Part shown: in pieces, positions 8,141 to 15,750 of the stretch | Position numbering within the stretch: the stretch's first letter is position 1 | How the letters are laid out: the number at the start of each line of letters is the position of its first letter | Assembly: GCF_000304315.1 (NCBI RefSeq) | Contig: NC_018485.1 | Coordinates: 1,768,501 to 1,832,500, forward strand | Direction of reading: 5' to 3' | Source: Methylocystis sp. SC2 | GTDB lineage: Bacteria; Pseudomonadota; Alphaproteobacteria; Rhizobiales; Beijerinckiaceae | Length of the DNA: 64,000 bases | The notes under the pieces: generated by a model | Database searches by the model: none | Told to the model about the DNA's origin: nothing | Seen by the model: the letters and a program-made list of their open reading frames with translations, nothing else | Made by a program: the position numbers and the translations under genes

Positions 8141-9157
8141 ATGCGCGCACGCGCTGTTCGAATGCTGCTTTGCTCGTCGTTGTCGCTCGTCGCCTCAGGC
8201 GCGAGGGCGGATACGCCTGCATCGGGAACTTTTCTAGCCCGCCAGTCCTGTCCCGCGCTTCAATCGATCAGAACCGGCGCGAATCCGGGCAATGTCAGCG
8301 TCGAGCCGAATGGGCATTATTCCATTTTCGCCAAGAACAAGCCGAATGCGACGCATTATCTCATCGATGTCCCTGACGCTCAGCCGGGGCGCCGGTGGGT
8401 CGCGGTCGGATGCGGCGAGGCGACGCTCGCCGAGGGCGGCGGCCAGCCGGGGAGCGGCGGCGACGACGCCTCAGGCGGGCAAGAGCCTGACGGCGGCCCG
8501 GCGGCGCAAAAGCCGGATTACATCCTCGCCGTGAGCTGGCAGCCGGCCTTTTGCGAAGGCAAGCCCGACAAGACGGAATGCGAAACGCAAAGACCCGACC
8601 GGTTCGACGCGACGCATTTCACGCTGCATGGGCTCTGGCCTAAAAAACAATATTGCAACGTCGATCGCCACATCGTCGCCGCCGACAAGGACAACCGCTG
8701 GAACGGCCTGCCCGAGCCCGAACTCTCCGACGCGACAAGGCATGCGCTGTCGGAAGTCATGCCGGGAACGATGTCGCTGCTCGAACGGCATGAGTGGATC
8801 AAACATGGCACGTGCTTTCCGGGAAGCGCGGCGGAAATCTATTTTTCCCGCACGCTCGCGCTGATGTCGCAGCTCAACGCCTCCAAGGTTCAGGGGCTTT
8901 TCGCGGCGCATGTCGGCGACGAGATCACGCGCGACCAACTCAAGGCGGCGTTCAACGAGACCTTCGGCGAAGGCGCCGCGGATCGCGTGCGCGTCAGCTG
9001 CAAGAGAGACGGCGGGCGTAATCTCATCGTCGAGATAACCGTGGGATTGAGCGGCGACATCAAGCCCGACAGCAAACTCGCCGATCTCATCGCCGCCGCG
9101 CCGGCGACCGACCCCGGCTGCCCGCGCGGGGTCGTGGATGCGGTGGGGCTGCAGTAG
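8141..9157 (+). CDS. Secreted RNase T2-family endoribonuclease
   Basis: A 338-residue exported ribonuclease. Residues 1-23 look like a Sec signal peptide. Both T2 active-site motifs are intact: THFTLHGLWP with His163, and ERHEWIKHGTC with His217, Glu218, Lys221 and His222. Paired cysteines around them fit the T2 fold. About 100 residues (24-125) precede the T2 domain and end in a Gly/Asp/Pro-rich linker; their role is unknown. GGAG lies seven bases before ATG 8141. The 3' end of this gene is repeated in degenerate form at 10728-10852. Confidence 0.88.
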   Translation: MRARAVRMLLCSSLSLVASGARADTPASGTFLARQSCPALQSIRTGANPGNVSVEPNGHYSIFAKNKPNATHYLIDVPDAQPGRRWVAVGCGEATLAEGGGQPGSGGDDASGGQEPDGGPAAQKPDYILAVSWQPAFCEGKPDKTECETQRPDRFDATHFTLHGLWPKKQYCNVDRHIVAADKDNRWNGLPEPELSDATRHALSEVMPGTMSLLERHEWIKHGTCFPGSAAEIYFSRTLALMSQLNASKVQGLFAAHVGDEITRDQLKAAFNETFGEGAADRVRVSCKRDGGRNLIVEITVGLSGDIKPDSKLADLIAAAPATDPGCPRGVVDAVGLQ

Positions 9158-9209
9158 AGAGCATCGTTGGCTTGAGATAACTCGACAAGCCTATTCCTAG
9201 TCAGTGAGC

Positions 9210-9944
9210 TTAGATTTGAAACACGTCGAATACATTTAACAGCAGCATTTCAATGTGGGCGGCCGCCCCATTTGCACTCACCTTAAACGAATTCGGATGA
9301 CCACAAGCATTTCGCAGCTTCAGCGCTTTCTGAAGTTCATCCTTCCGGTTTTTTCCAATTCCAGAAATCCCATGCAGACGCTCAAGGAAGTCATATTCCT
9401 TCATCTTTCCTAAATCATCCGAGTTTTTCGCCGCCTTCCATCTCGTGTCGACGCGTGTCGCTTCAGCATTGAACGCCGCAAGATGATGCCGGACTACATG
9501 AATATGAAGTACGGAAATCGCGGCGAGCCACGACATAATTATCGATGCTTTGTATAGCCCTGCCTCATGGCACATTATTGCTTCTTCAACGTAATTCCTA
9601 ACCTCATCGTTTGCTATTTTGGCCAAATATGTGCGGAGATCACTCGCGACCTGAACTGCCGCGGCGGGAAGGTTCGACACACCCAATTCCCTTAAACGGC
9701 TTTTCCCCGAATCCGTGATCTCCCATCCCTCCGGCACGCGGATTGCGCAGCCATTGCTCCTGCTCAAGATGAGCGAAATGTTCCATTTATCGGATAGACG
9801 GAGCCCCGCACCAAGCGCAGATTCTTTAATATCGGAAATTGAGCAAGGGTCCTCGAACGAGGCTAATATGAGGAGTATCTTATCGCGCCGCGAAAGCTCC
9901 TTCTTATGGAGCCAAGCCTTCAGGTTAGCTTTGTCCAGCAACAA
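9210..9944 (-). CDS. Putative HEPN-domain protein with N-terminal winged helix
   Basis: A 244-residue protein not matched to a named family. Residues about 17-88 resemble a winged helix (GWEITDSGKSRLRELG). Residues about 110-240 are all-helical and contain LRNACGHPN with R211 and H216, an Rx4H arrangement like the catalytic motif of HEPN ribonucleases. The start is TTG 9944, inside the last codons of the upstream gene, with GGAG about ten bases before it. The DNA is clearly AT-richer than the flanking core genes, which suggests transfer. A role as toxin or RNA-targeting defence effector is inference. Confidence 0.55.
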   Translation of the reverse strand: MLLDKANLKAWLHKKELSRRDKILLILASFEDPCSISDIKESALGAGLRLSDKWNISLILSRSNGCAIRVPEGWEITDSGKSRLRELGVSNLPAAAVQVASDLRTYLAKIANDEVRNYVEEAIMCHEAGLYKASIIMSWLAAISVLHIHVVRHHLAAFNAEATRVDTRWKAAKNSDDLGKMKEYDFLERLHGISGIGKNRKDELQKALKLRNACGHPNSFKVSANGAAAHIEMLLLNVFDVFQI

Positions 9945-10407
9945 GTCTTTCCAACTCCGCGTGCTTTGTTTCCGTTAGCGAATACGCATCAGCACTAATT
10001 TGATTGATTGCGCCTTGCGAAACCATTGTCTGCAAAGTATTTGAAAGATTGCTGCTCATTGTAGCCTTATAATGCATTGTTGCAGTTTTCATATCCGTCA
10101 AAAGCTCCTGCCGCGAAAAACTCTCCTTTCCCTCTATCAACTGAAGATGAGCGGCCGCAGCAAGGACAACCTTCTGAGCGCCTTTCGCATCAAGACGCGA
10201 AGCAATGGTCGAAGTGTGCAGCGGCCTAATGCCACCGTTTGCTGTTCGGCCACCCTCCGGCGGATTGGGACGCTCGACAATCTTTCCCGTCGCAGAGAAA
10301 GACTCTAGGTGTGCGAACAGATCTTTGATCTCATCTTTCGAAAACTTTGTTTCACCTTCGTACTCAAATTCGACATCGCCTACTTTGATTCGGATTTTTG
10401 AAGTCAT
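9925..10407 (-). CDS. Partner protein of the HEPN gene, C-terminal winged-helix-like
   Basis: A 160-residue protein of unknown family. The N-terminus is predicted beta-rich (KIRIKVGDVEFEYEGE, about 4-19), a low-complexity Pro/Gly linker follows, and the last about 65 residues look like a winged helix ending in DAYSLTETKHAELERL. ATG 10407 is preferred over a TTG six codons earlier. It overlaps the HEPN gene by 20 bases, so the two are translationally coupled. By position it could be an antitoxin, a sensor or a regulator; the sequence does not decide. Confidence 0.5.
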   Translation of the reverse strand: MTSKIRIKVGDVEFEYEGETKFSKDEIKDLFAHLESFSATGKIVERPNPPEGGRTANGGIRPLHTSTIASRLDAKGAQKVVLAAAAHLQLIEGKESFSRQELLTDMKTATMHYKATMSSNLSNTLQTMVSQGAINQISADAYSLTETKHAELERLVAGQS

Positions 10408-10561
10408 AGCTCTTGGTCCCCGCAAATTCGAGGCGCGATTCGTGAGCTATCTTACGACAACAATCGATGTCCAAGAATTTTTTTAAGCAGCCCGAGTAAA
10501 GAAGCCACCATTGTTTTTTGGCGCCGTGGAAACGAATTGTACTCTCGGTGAACAGCGCCCC

Positions 10562-10640
10562 TCACTCCACCAGCGCGGCCTTGCCCTTCGCCTTCATGCG
10601 GTCGTTCGGATGGAGAATCGCCTGGCGCGGACGGATCGAT
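10562..10640 (-). pseudogene. Degenerate copy of the typA 3' end
   Basis: Bases 10561-10640 match the last 80 bases of typA (12146-12225) at 70 of 80 positions by eye. Read on the minus strand they still encode ILHPNDRMKAKGKAALVE and the stop, against VFLDPNDRKKAKGKAALVE in the real gene. Similarity ends abruptly after this. The adjoining segment to about 10725 reads as an open fragment (FAGVSLKGYTPSVGVADD) that I cannot place. Confidence 0.75.
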
Positions 10641-10727
10641 TTTCAACGTTCCCTCGAAGAGTTTGTCATCGGCGACGCCGACCGAGGGCGTGTAGCCTTT
10701 AAGAGAGACGCCGGCGAAACGCAATTG

Positions 10728-10852
10728 TCGAGATAATTATTGGTCTGAATGGCAACATCAACCCCGACAGCAAATTCCCTGACCTTATCTCTACTGCGCC
10801 GTCGGCGGATTTCAGTTGCCCGTGCGAAATCGTCGATCCGGTGGGCAACTAG
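10728..10852 (+). pseudogene. Degenerate copy of the RNase T2 gene 3' end
   Basis: Starting at GTCGAGATAA the sequence follows the last about 125 bases of the RNase T2 gene (from about 9029). It keeps an open frame reading GLNGNINPDSKFPDLIS, against GLSGDIKPDSKLADLIA in the intact protein, and ends at an equivalent TAG. No start or upstream part is present. The fragment lies directly after the typA-end copy, the reverse of the order of the intact genes. Confidence 0.78.
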
Positions 10853-11799
10853 AGAGTCTTAGCGATCCTAAAGCCTATTCCCATACAGCGTGTGGAAGGT
10901 AGATCGCGGTATCTGTCAGCCGAGCGTATTGCCCATGGCGGGTCCGACCAGGCTCCCCCCCGCAAACCTTTCATCCGACATTGGCGCTGTTCTGAGGATG
11001 TATCGCTATCCACGCAGTTATCAACCCACTGATTCACGTTTCCCAACATATCGAATAATCCGAACGCGTTTGGACGAAAAGCACCGACCGGAGACGTGTG
11101 AGCGTAGCCATCGGAGCACTTGAGATTTGCAGAATGATCCTTCCCATATACTCGGGAGTAACTAAAATCTGCACCATTGGCATATTGACACTGGATCGAG
11201 TGATCTGTGTCATCCCCCCAATACCGTCGATCTTTCGAGCCCCCACGGGCAGCATACTCCCACTCGTCCTCGCTTAGGAGACGATAGCCTCCACCAGTTT
11301 GCCTATTTAGCCAGTGGACATATTTCTCTGCATCAAACCAATTAACACAAACGACAGGGTGACGATCCGTTTGCTCAAAGCTTGTCTTCTTCCAACTCCA
11401 TTTCCTTTGAACTTTCCACCGAGTTCCATCGTAATGCACGCATCCACCGCTTGGTTCAAAGCCCGAAGCCCGCACGAACTGACGGAACTCACCCAAAGTG
11501 ATTGGGTACCTGCTAACTGCGAAGTCGTGCTTTATTACAACTGTATGTTGGGGCTGAGCGAACTCCATCCAATCCAGCGGAACGCCCTCTTGCTTCAGTT
11601 CCAGTGCTCCTGCTCCAACGAGCACGGAACCCGAAGGCACGATCTGCATAAGGGGACAAACCGGGCAGTCTCGAAAAGCTCGCCCTTCGGTTGCTATCGC
11701 TGGAGCTGTTGGATAGTTCAGGAAAGCGCTCGCAACTGTAATTCCAACAGCTAACCGCTTCGCGAGAAAATTGAACCGCAAAAAACTTCGAAGTGCCAA
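10849..11799 (-). CDS. Exported SUMF1/FGE-fold protein lacking the catalytic cysteines
   Basis: About 316 residues. A signal peptide (basic RSFLRFNFLAKR, hydrophobic core, cleavage near AIA) precedes a complete formylglycine-generating-enzyme-like domain: FRDCPVCPLMQIVPSG near 42-57, YPITLGEFRQFV, GYRLLSEDEWEYAARGG, GLFDMLGNVNQWV and GGAWSDPPWAIRSADR. In true FGE two Cys occupy that last motif; here the positions hold Asp and Ile, so sulfatase-type oxidation is unlikely. A binding or other modifying role is inference. No ATG is usable: TTG 11799 is chosen because an earlier TTG (11859) lies within the terminator hairpin of the preceding peptide gene. The stop overlaps the end of the RNase T2 fragment. 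Confidence 0.72.
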   Translation of the reverse strand: MALRSFLRFNFLAKRLAVGITVASAFLNYPTAPAIATEGRAFRDCPVCPLMQIVPSGSVLVGAGALELKQEGVPLDWMEFAQPQHTVVIKHDFAVSRYPITLGEFRQFVRASGFEPSGGCVHYDGTRWKVQRKWSWKKTSFEQTDRHPVVCVNWFDAEKYVHWLNRQTGGGYRLLSEDEWEYAARGGSKDRRYWGDDTDHSIQCQYANGADFSYSRVYGKDHSANLKCSDGYAHTSPVGAFRPNAFGLFDMLGNVNQWVDNCVDSDTSSEQRQCRMKGLRGGAWSDPPWAIRSADRYRDLPSTRCMGIGFRIAKTL

Positions 11800-11816
11800 G
11801 CTGCAAGCGCCTTCGT

Positions 11817-11856
11817 TGAAAAGAATAAGCGTAGAACGGCAGCGCTCTACGCTTAT
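11817..11856 (-). terminator. Hairpin terminator between the Cys-rich peptide and SUMF1-fold genes
   Basis: Perfect 11-base arms (ATAAGCGTAGA at 11825-11835, TCTACGCTTAT at 11846-11856) with a ten-base loop begin seven bases after the tandem stop of the peptide gene on the minus strand. They are followed by TTCTTTTC. The position would give abundant short transcripts of the peptide and limited read-through into the SUMF1-fold gene. Confidence 0.65.
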
Positions 11857-11862
11857 CAATTA

Positions 11863-12027
11863 TTACCTGTTACAGCCTGAACAGTCAGAGCAGTTGTTAG
11901 TGCAACATGCGGGGCAGCGACCGCTCGCACAGGCTTCATTCGAGCCAAAAATACCTATGCCTGTGTAGGAAATTGCCGCGGCCGCTATGCCAACGGCTCC
12001 AAACAAAACCAAAAATTTCCTTTTCAT
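11863..12027 (-). CDS. Small exported Cys-rich peptide
   Basis: A 54-residue protein with an N-terminal hydrophobic export segment (KRKFLVLFGAVGIAAAAIS, 2-20). The short mature part has seven cysteines: C33, C38, C41, C42, C46, C49 and C52. The spacing CPACCTNNCSDCSGC resembles metal-binding or heavily cross-linked peptides. ATG 12027 follows GGGAG at good spacing, and the gene ends with tandem TAA stops. It lies directly upstream of the SUMF1-fold gene with its own terminator between. It could be a metallothionein-like metal binder, a structural peptide or the precursor of a modified peptide; no family is recognised. Confidence 0.65.
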   Translation of the reverse strand: MKRKFLVLFGAVGIAAAAISYTGIGIFGSNEACASGRCPACCTNNCSDCSGCNR

Positions 12028-12057
12028 GGCTTCAAACTCCCTTTTGCGAAACAGCTT

Positions 12058-12087
12058 TATTCGGCCACACGTTATCGTAATGGTCAA
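12058..12087 (-). promoter_or_regulatory. Candidate sigma70-type promoter of the Cys-rich peptide gene
   Basis: On the minus strand TTGACC (12087-12082) is followed after 18 bases by GAATAA (12063-12058), about 30 bases before the peptide start codon. The surroundings are AT-rich. This is pattern-based only. Confidence 0.35.
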
Positions 12088-12146
12088 GGACGAACCATGG
12101 CGCAGCGCACAATACTAAAATTAGAAAAGCCTTTTGTTTTCGCTCC

Positions 12147-13967
12147 TCACTCCACCAGCGCGGCCTTGCCCTTCGCCTTCTTGCGGTCGTTCGGGTCGAG
12201 AAACACCTTGCGCAAGCGGATCGACTTCGGCGTCACTTCCACGCGCTCGTCGTCCTCGATATAGGCCAGCGCCTTTTCCAGCGTCATCTGGATCGGCGGC
12301 GTCAGGCGCACCGCTTCGTCCTTCGACTGGGTGCGGATGTTGGTGAGCTGCTTGCCCTTCAGGACATTGATCTCGAGATCATTGTCGCGCGTGTGTTCGC
12401 CGACGATCATGCCCTTATAGACCTTCCAGCCGGGCTCGATCATCATCGGGCCGCGATCCTCCAGCTTCCACATCGCATAGGCGACGGCCTCGCCGGAATC
12501 ATTGCTGATCAGCACGCCGTTGCGACGGCCCTGAATCTCGCCCTTATAGGGCGCATATTCATGGAACAGCCGGTTCATGATCGCCGTGCCGCGCGTGTCG
12601 GTGAGAAGTTCGCCCTGATAGCCGATGAGGCCGCGGGTCGGCGCATGGAAGACGAGGCGCAGGCGATTGCCGCCCGACGGGCGCATCTCGATCATCTCGG
12701 CCTTGCGCTCGTTCATCTTCTGCACGACGACGCCGGAATGCTCCTCGTCGACGTCGATGACGACCTCTTCGATCGGCTCGAGAATGTCGCCGTTCTCGTC
12801 CTTCTTATAGACGACCTTCGGACGCGAGACGCCGAGTTCGAAGCCCTCGCGGCGCATGGTCTCGATGAGAATGCCGAGCTGCAATTCGCCGCGGCCCGAG
12901 ACGATGAAGGCGTCGCCCATCGGCGCGTCCTCGACGCGCAGCGCGACATTGCCTTCGGCCTCCTTGAAGAGACGCGCGCGGATCATGCGGCTCGTGACCT
13001 TGTCGCCTTCCGTGCCGGCGAGCGGGCTGTCATTGACGAGGAAGGTCATGGACAGCGTCGGCGGATCGATCGGCTGCGCCTGCAAGGGCTCGTTGACGTC
13101 GAGCGCGCAGAGCGTGTCGGCGACGTTGAATTTCTCGAGGCCGGCGATCGCGACGATGTCGCCGGCTTCCGCCTCTTCGATCGGCTGGCGCTCAATGCCG
13201 CGAAAGGCGAGAATTTTCGACACGCGCCCCTGCTCGACGATCTTGCCGGTGCGGTCGAGCACTTTGACCGCCTGATTGGGCTTCACGCTGCCGGCGAAGA
13301 CGCGGCCGGTGATGATGCGGCCAAGATAGGGATTGGCCTCGAGCAGCGTGCCGAGCATGCGGAAGCCGCCGTCCTCGACGGTGGGCGCCGGCACATGCTT
13401 GACGACGAGATCGAAGAGCGGCGCCATGCCCTCCTGCGGGCCGGTCGGCTCCTCGGCCATCCAGCCCTGCTTGGCGGAGCCGTAGATGATCGGGAAGTCG
13501 AGCTGCTCGTCGCTGGCGTCCAGCGCGGCGAAGAGGTCGAAGACCTCGTTGACGACTTCCGAGACGCGGGCGTCGGGCTTGTCGACCTTATTGACGCAGA
13601 CGATAGGCTTCAGGCCGATCTTGAGCGCCTTGCCGACGACGAATTTGGTCTGCGGCATCGGGCCTTCGGCGGCGTCGACGAGCACGATGGCGCCATCGAC
13701 CATCGACAGGATGCGCTCCACCTCGCCGCCGAAATCGGCGTGGCCGGGCGTGTCGACGATGTTGATGCGCACGTCCTTCCAAGTGATCGACGTGGCCTTC
13801 GCCATGATGGTGATGCCGCGCTCTTTTTCGAGATCGTTCGAATCCATCACGCGCTCGGCGACGCGCTGGTTCTCGCGGAACGCGCCCGACTGCTGGAGCA
13901 GGCGGTCGACGAGCGTGGTCTTGCCATGGTCGACGTGGGCGATGATGGCGATGTTGCGCAGCTGCAT
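12147..13967 (-). CDS. typA: Translational GTPase TypA/BipA
   Basis: A 606-residue ribosome-associated GTPase of the EF-G family that helps ribosome assembly and stress adaptation. The G1 motif AHVDHGKTTL lies at 10-19, with DTPGHADFGGEVERI and NKVDKPDAR following. The C-terminal domain typical of BipA ends in a lysine-rich tail. The ATG start (13967) is chosen over a TTG two codons upstream because the G1 motif then sits at the usual distance. Its 3' end faces the accessory region and is the source, or a relative, of the fragment at 10562-10640. Confidence 0.95.
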   Translation of the reverse strand: MQLRNIAIIAHVDHGKTTLVDRLLQQSGAFRENQRVAERVMDSNDLEKERGITIMAKATSITWKDVRINIVDTPGHADFGGEVERILSMVDGAIVLVDAAEGPMPQTKFVVGKALKIGLKPIVCVNKVDKPDARVSEVVNEVFDLFAALDASDEQLDFPIIYGSAKQGWMAEEPTGPQEGMAPLFDLVVKHVPAPTVEDGGFRMLGTLLEANPYLGRIITGRVFAGSVKPNQAVKVLDRTGKIVEQGRVSKILAFRGIERQPIEEAEAGDIVAIAGLEKFNVADTLCALDVNEPLQAQPIDPPTLSMTFLVNDSPLAGTEGDKVTSRMIRARLFKEAEGNVALRVEDAPMGDAFIVSGRGELQLGILIETMRREGFELGVSRPKVVYKKDENGDILEPIEEVVIDVDEEHSGVVVQKMNERKAEMIEMRPSGGNRLRLVFHAPTRGLIGYQGELLTDTRGTAIMNRLFHEYAPYKGEIQGRRNGVLISNDSGEAVAYAMWKLEDRGPMMIEPGWKVYKGMIVGEHTRDNDLEINVLKGKQLTNIRTQSKDEAVRLTPPIQMTLEKALAYIEDDERVEVTPKSIRLRKVFLDPNDRKKAKGKAALVE

Positions 13968-14140
13968 GTTCAAAGGCCGGCCAGGTGAAACAGCCGCCTC
14001 TGCGGCCGCCCGAGAGCGGCCGGGAACACTGGAGACGGTGGCTGTTGTTGCGATGCAGCGTCTCTTACCTCAAGGCGGGGGAATTTGGAAGCGGAACCGG
14101 GAAGGGCGGTCCTCCCAAGGCCGGACCCTGCCCGAGCGGG

Positions 14141-15616
14141 CTACTGCGCCGGACACTGCTCCCGGCAGCGCCGCCAGGCGGGGATGCATTGCGAGCCCAG
14201 GCCGCCATCGGCGAGACAGGCGTCGCGCTCGGCGTTGCATTCCCGCAGGCACTGCTCGCGCGGCGTCGGCGGAGGCGGCGGGGGCGGCGGGGGCTGCTGC
14301 GCGGTGAAGGTGGTGAGCGGCCCGAGCTCCTGCTCGATCATGCTCATCGGGCTGAAAACGAAGGAGCTGCCGTCGTCGGGTCCGCCCCAGAGGATGCCGT
14401 GCAGGCTCGCCTGGCTGGCCGTCGGCAGGATGGAGAAGACGGGCGAGCCGCTGTCGCCATTGTCCGTCAGCTTGTTCGTCCCGCTCACCCGGGCGACGCT
14501 GCTCTGGCAGAGGAGCCTGACGTCCGTGTCGGCGACATTGACGTCGATGCAGGTCGCGCGCACGTCGCCGAAGGCCCAGCCGGTCGTGCGGCCGACCTTG
14601 TTGAGCCTCATCCCGACCATCGAGTCCGGCGTCTCGCTCATGATCCGGAAGACGCCCGGAAAGCTGTTGATCGTCAGCGAGCCGACATTGTTGGTCGTTC
14701 GCGCGATTTCGAAACGCCCGCGGTCGATTCGGTAGTCGGCGTAGGCGCTGTCGCTGAAGCGGCACTTCCTGCCCGACGGACATTGGCCGCCGGTGAAATA
14801 TGGGGGATCCGCGTCCTCGTCGCCGATCTTATTGCCCGACAGCAGCGGATCGTTTGGCTGATGGAAATCATCGTCATTGCTGACGCCGCGATTTTTGGTG
14901 CAGTGAGAATTGGTGATGAAACCGTCGCGGCCGTTGCGCACGACGTTGAATCCCAGCGTGCAGAGCTTGTAGGCGAAAACGCCGGTGTCAATTTCGATCT
15001 GGACGCCGCCGGGGACCGGCCGGCTTTTGTCGCGCAACGAGGCGTGGAAACGGATCGGCGGCGTTTCTTCGATGATCAGCGCTTCAAACGGAACGCCGAG
15101 CGATTTCGCCAGCGCCTCGAATCTTTGGCGCGACGGATCGCCGACGACGCCGATGGTCACGCGATTGCGGCGTTCGTCGAGATCGACGAAGACAATCTCC
15201 TGGCCGTCGAGCGCCGCGCCGAAGCTTTTCTTCCATTTGGCGAGTTCGAGGACGTCGTAGTCGCCCTTGATGATGTTCGGTTCTTGAGCGCGGCCTTTGG
15301 CGGCGGCGTTTTGCGTCAGGAACTCCGCGCCGAGCACGCCGGCGATGGCCGACGTGACCTGCGACCGCGCGGCTTTCATCGCGTCCGCGCTGCGCAGTTC
15401 AGCGGCGTTTTTCATATAGACCTGCAGCGCGCCCTTCTCGTCGAAATACATGCCGCCGAAGCCGGGCGCCTGCTCGCCGATTTTCACGAGCTTGTCGTCG
15501 AAGGTGGTGACAGCGGCGGAAGGCGCGGCGGGCGCTTGGCTCTGCTGCGCCATGGCGGCGGTCGCAAGCGTCAGGGCGATCGCCACGACGGACGTCAGTA
15601 ATAATTTAGGGCCCAT
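14141..15616 (-). CDS. Secreted trypsin-like serine protease with Pro-rich linker and six-Cys tail
   Basis: A 491-residue exported protein. Signal peptide 1-23 (cleavage near AMA-QQ). Residues about 35-200 are a pro-region-like segment, then an S1-type protease domain: His238 in ITNSHC, probable Asp294, and Ser389 in DNGDSGSPVF. Nine prolines (442-450) lead to a short tail with cysteines at 456, 460, 467, 477, 484 and 488. Their intervals of 3, 6, 9, 6 and 3 residues are symmetric, as expected for a disulfide-bonded helical hairpin. ATG 15616 follows GGAGGG; in-frame starts further upstream are weaker. It resembles the streptogrisin-type layout with an added tail. The substrate is unknown. 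Confidence 0.78.
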   Translation of the reverse strand: MGPKLLLTSVVAIALTLATAAMAQQSQAPAAPSAAVTTFDDKLVKIGEQAPGFGGMYFDEKGALQVYMKNAAELRSADAMKAARSQVTSAIAGVLGAEFLTQNAAAKGRAQEPNIIKGDYDVLELAKWKKSFGAALDGQEIVFVDLDERRNRVTIGVVGDPSRQRFEALAKSLGVPFEALIIEETPPIRFHASLRDKSRPVPGGVQIEIDTGVFAYKLCTLGFNVVRNGRDGFITNSHCTKNRGVSNDDDFHQPNDPLLSGNKIGDEDADPPYFTGGQCPSGRKCRFSDSAYADYRIDRGRFEIARTTNNVGSLTINSFPGVFRIMSETPDSMVGMRLNKVGRTTGWAFGDVRATCIDVNVADTDVRLLCQSSVARVSGTNKLTDNGDSGSPVFSILPTASQASLHGILWGGPDDGSSFVFSPMSMIEQELGPLTTFTAQQPPPPPPPPPTPREQCLRECNAERDACLADGGLGSQCIPAWRRCREQCPAQ

Positions 15617-15750
15617 CGCGCCCTCCATGAAATCATCGCGGCCTGCGAGCGCGCATCGCCCGCCTTCGCCGCCAAATGGCGCCAAATATGGACGTCGTCG
15701 CCAGCGTAGGACGTGCGCGCCGGCTTCGCGTCGTTTATTCGAATGAGAAA

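Noticed and set aside
10452..10724. 90-residue open frame between the two pseudogene fragments
   Set aside because: It joins the out-of-frame typA fragment to an unplaced piece, has no good start site and no family features; kept only as possible debris.
11800..11859. TTG 11859 as start of the SUMF1-fold gene
   Set aside because: It lies within the terminator hairpin of the peptide gene and adds an unlikely N-terminus before the signal peptide.
12393..13988. 531-residue open frame opposite typA
   Set aside because: Composition of a complementary shadow (Asp/Arg/Ala-rich); typA on the other strand is certain.
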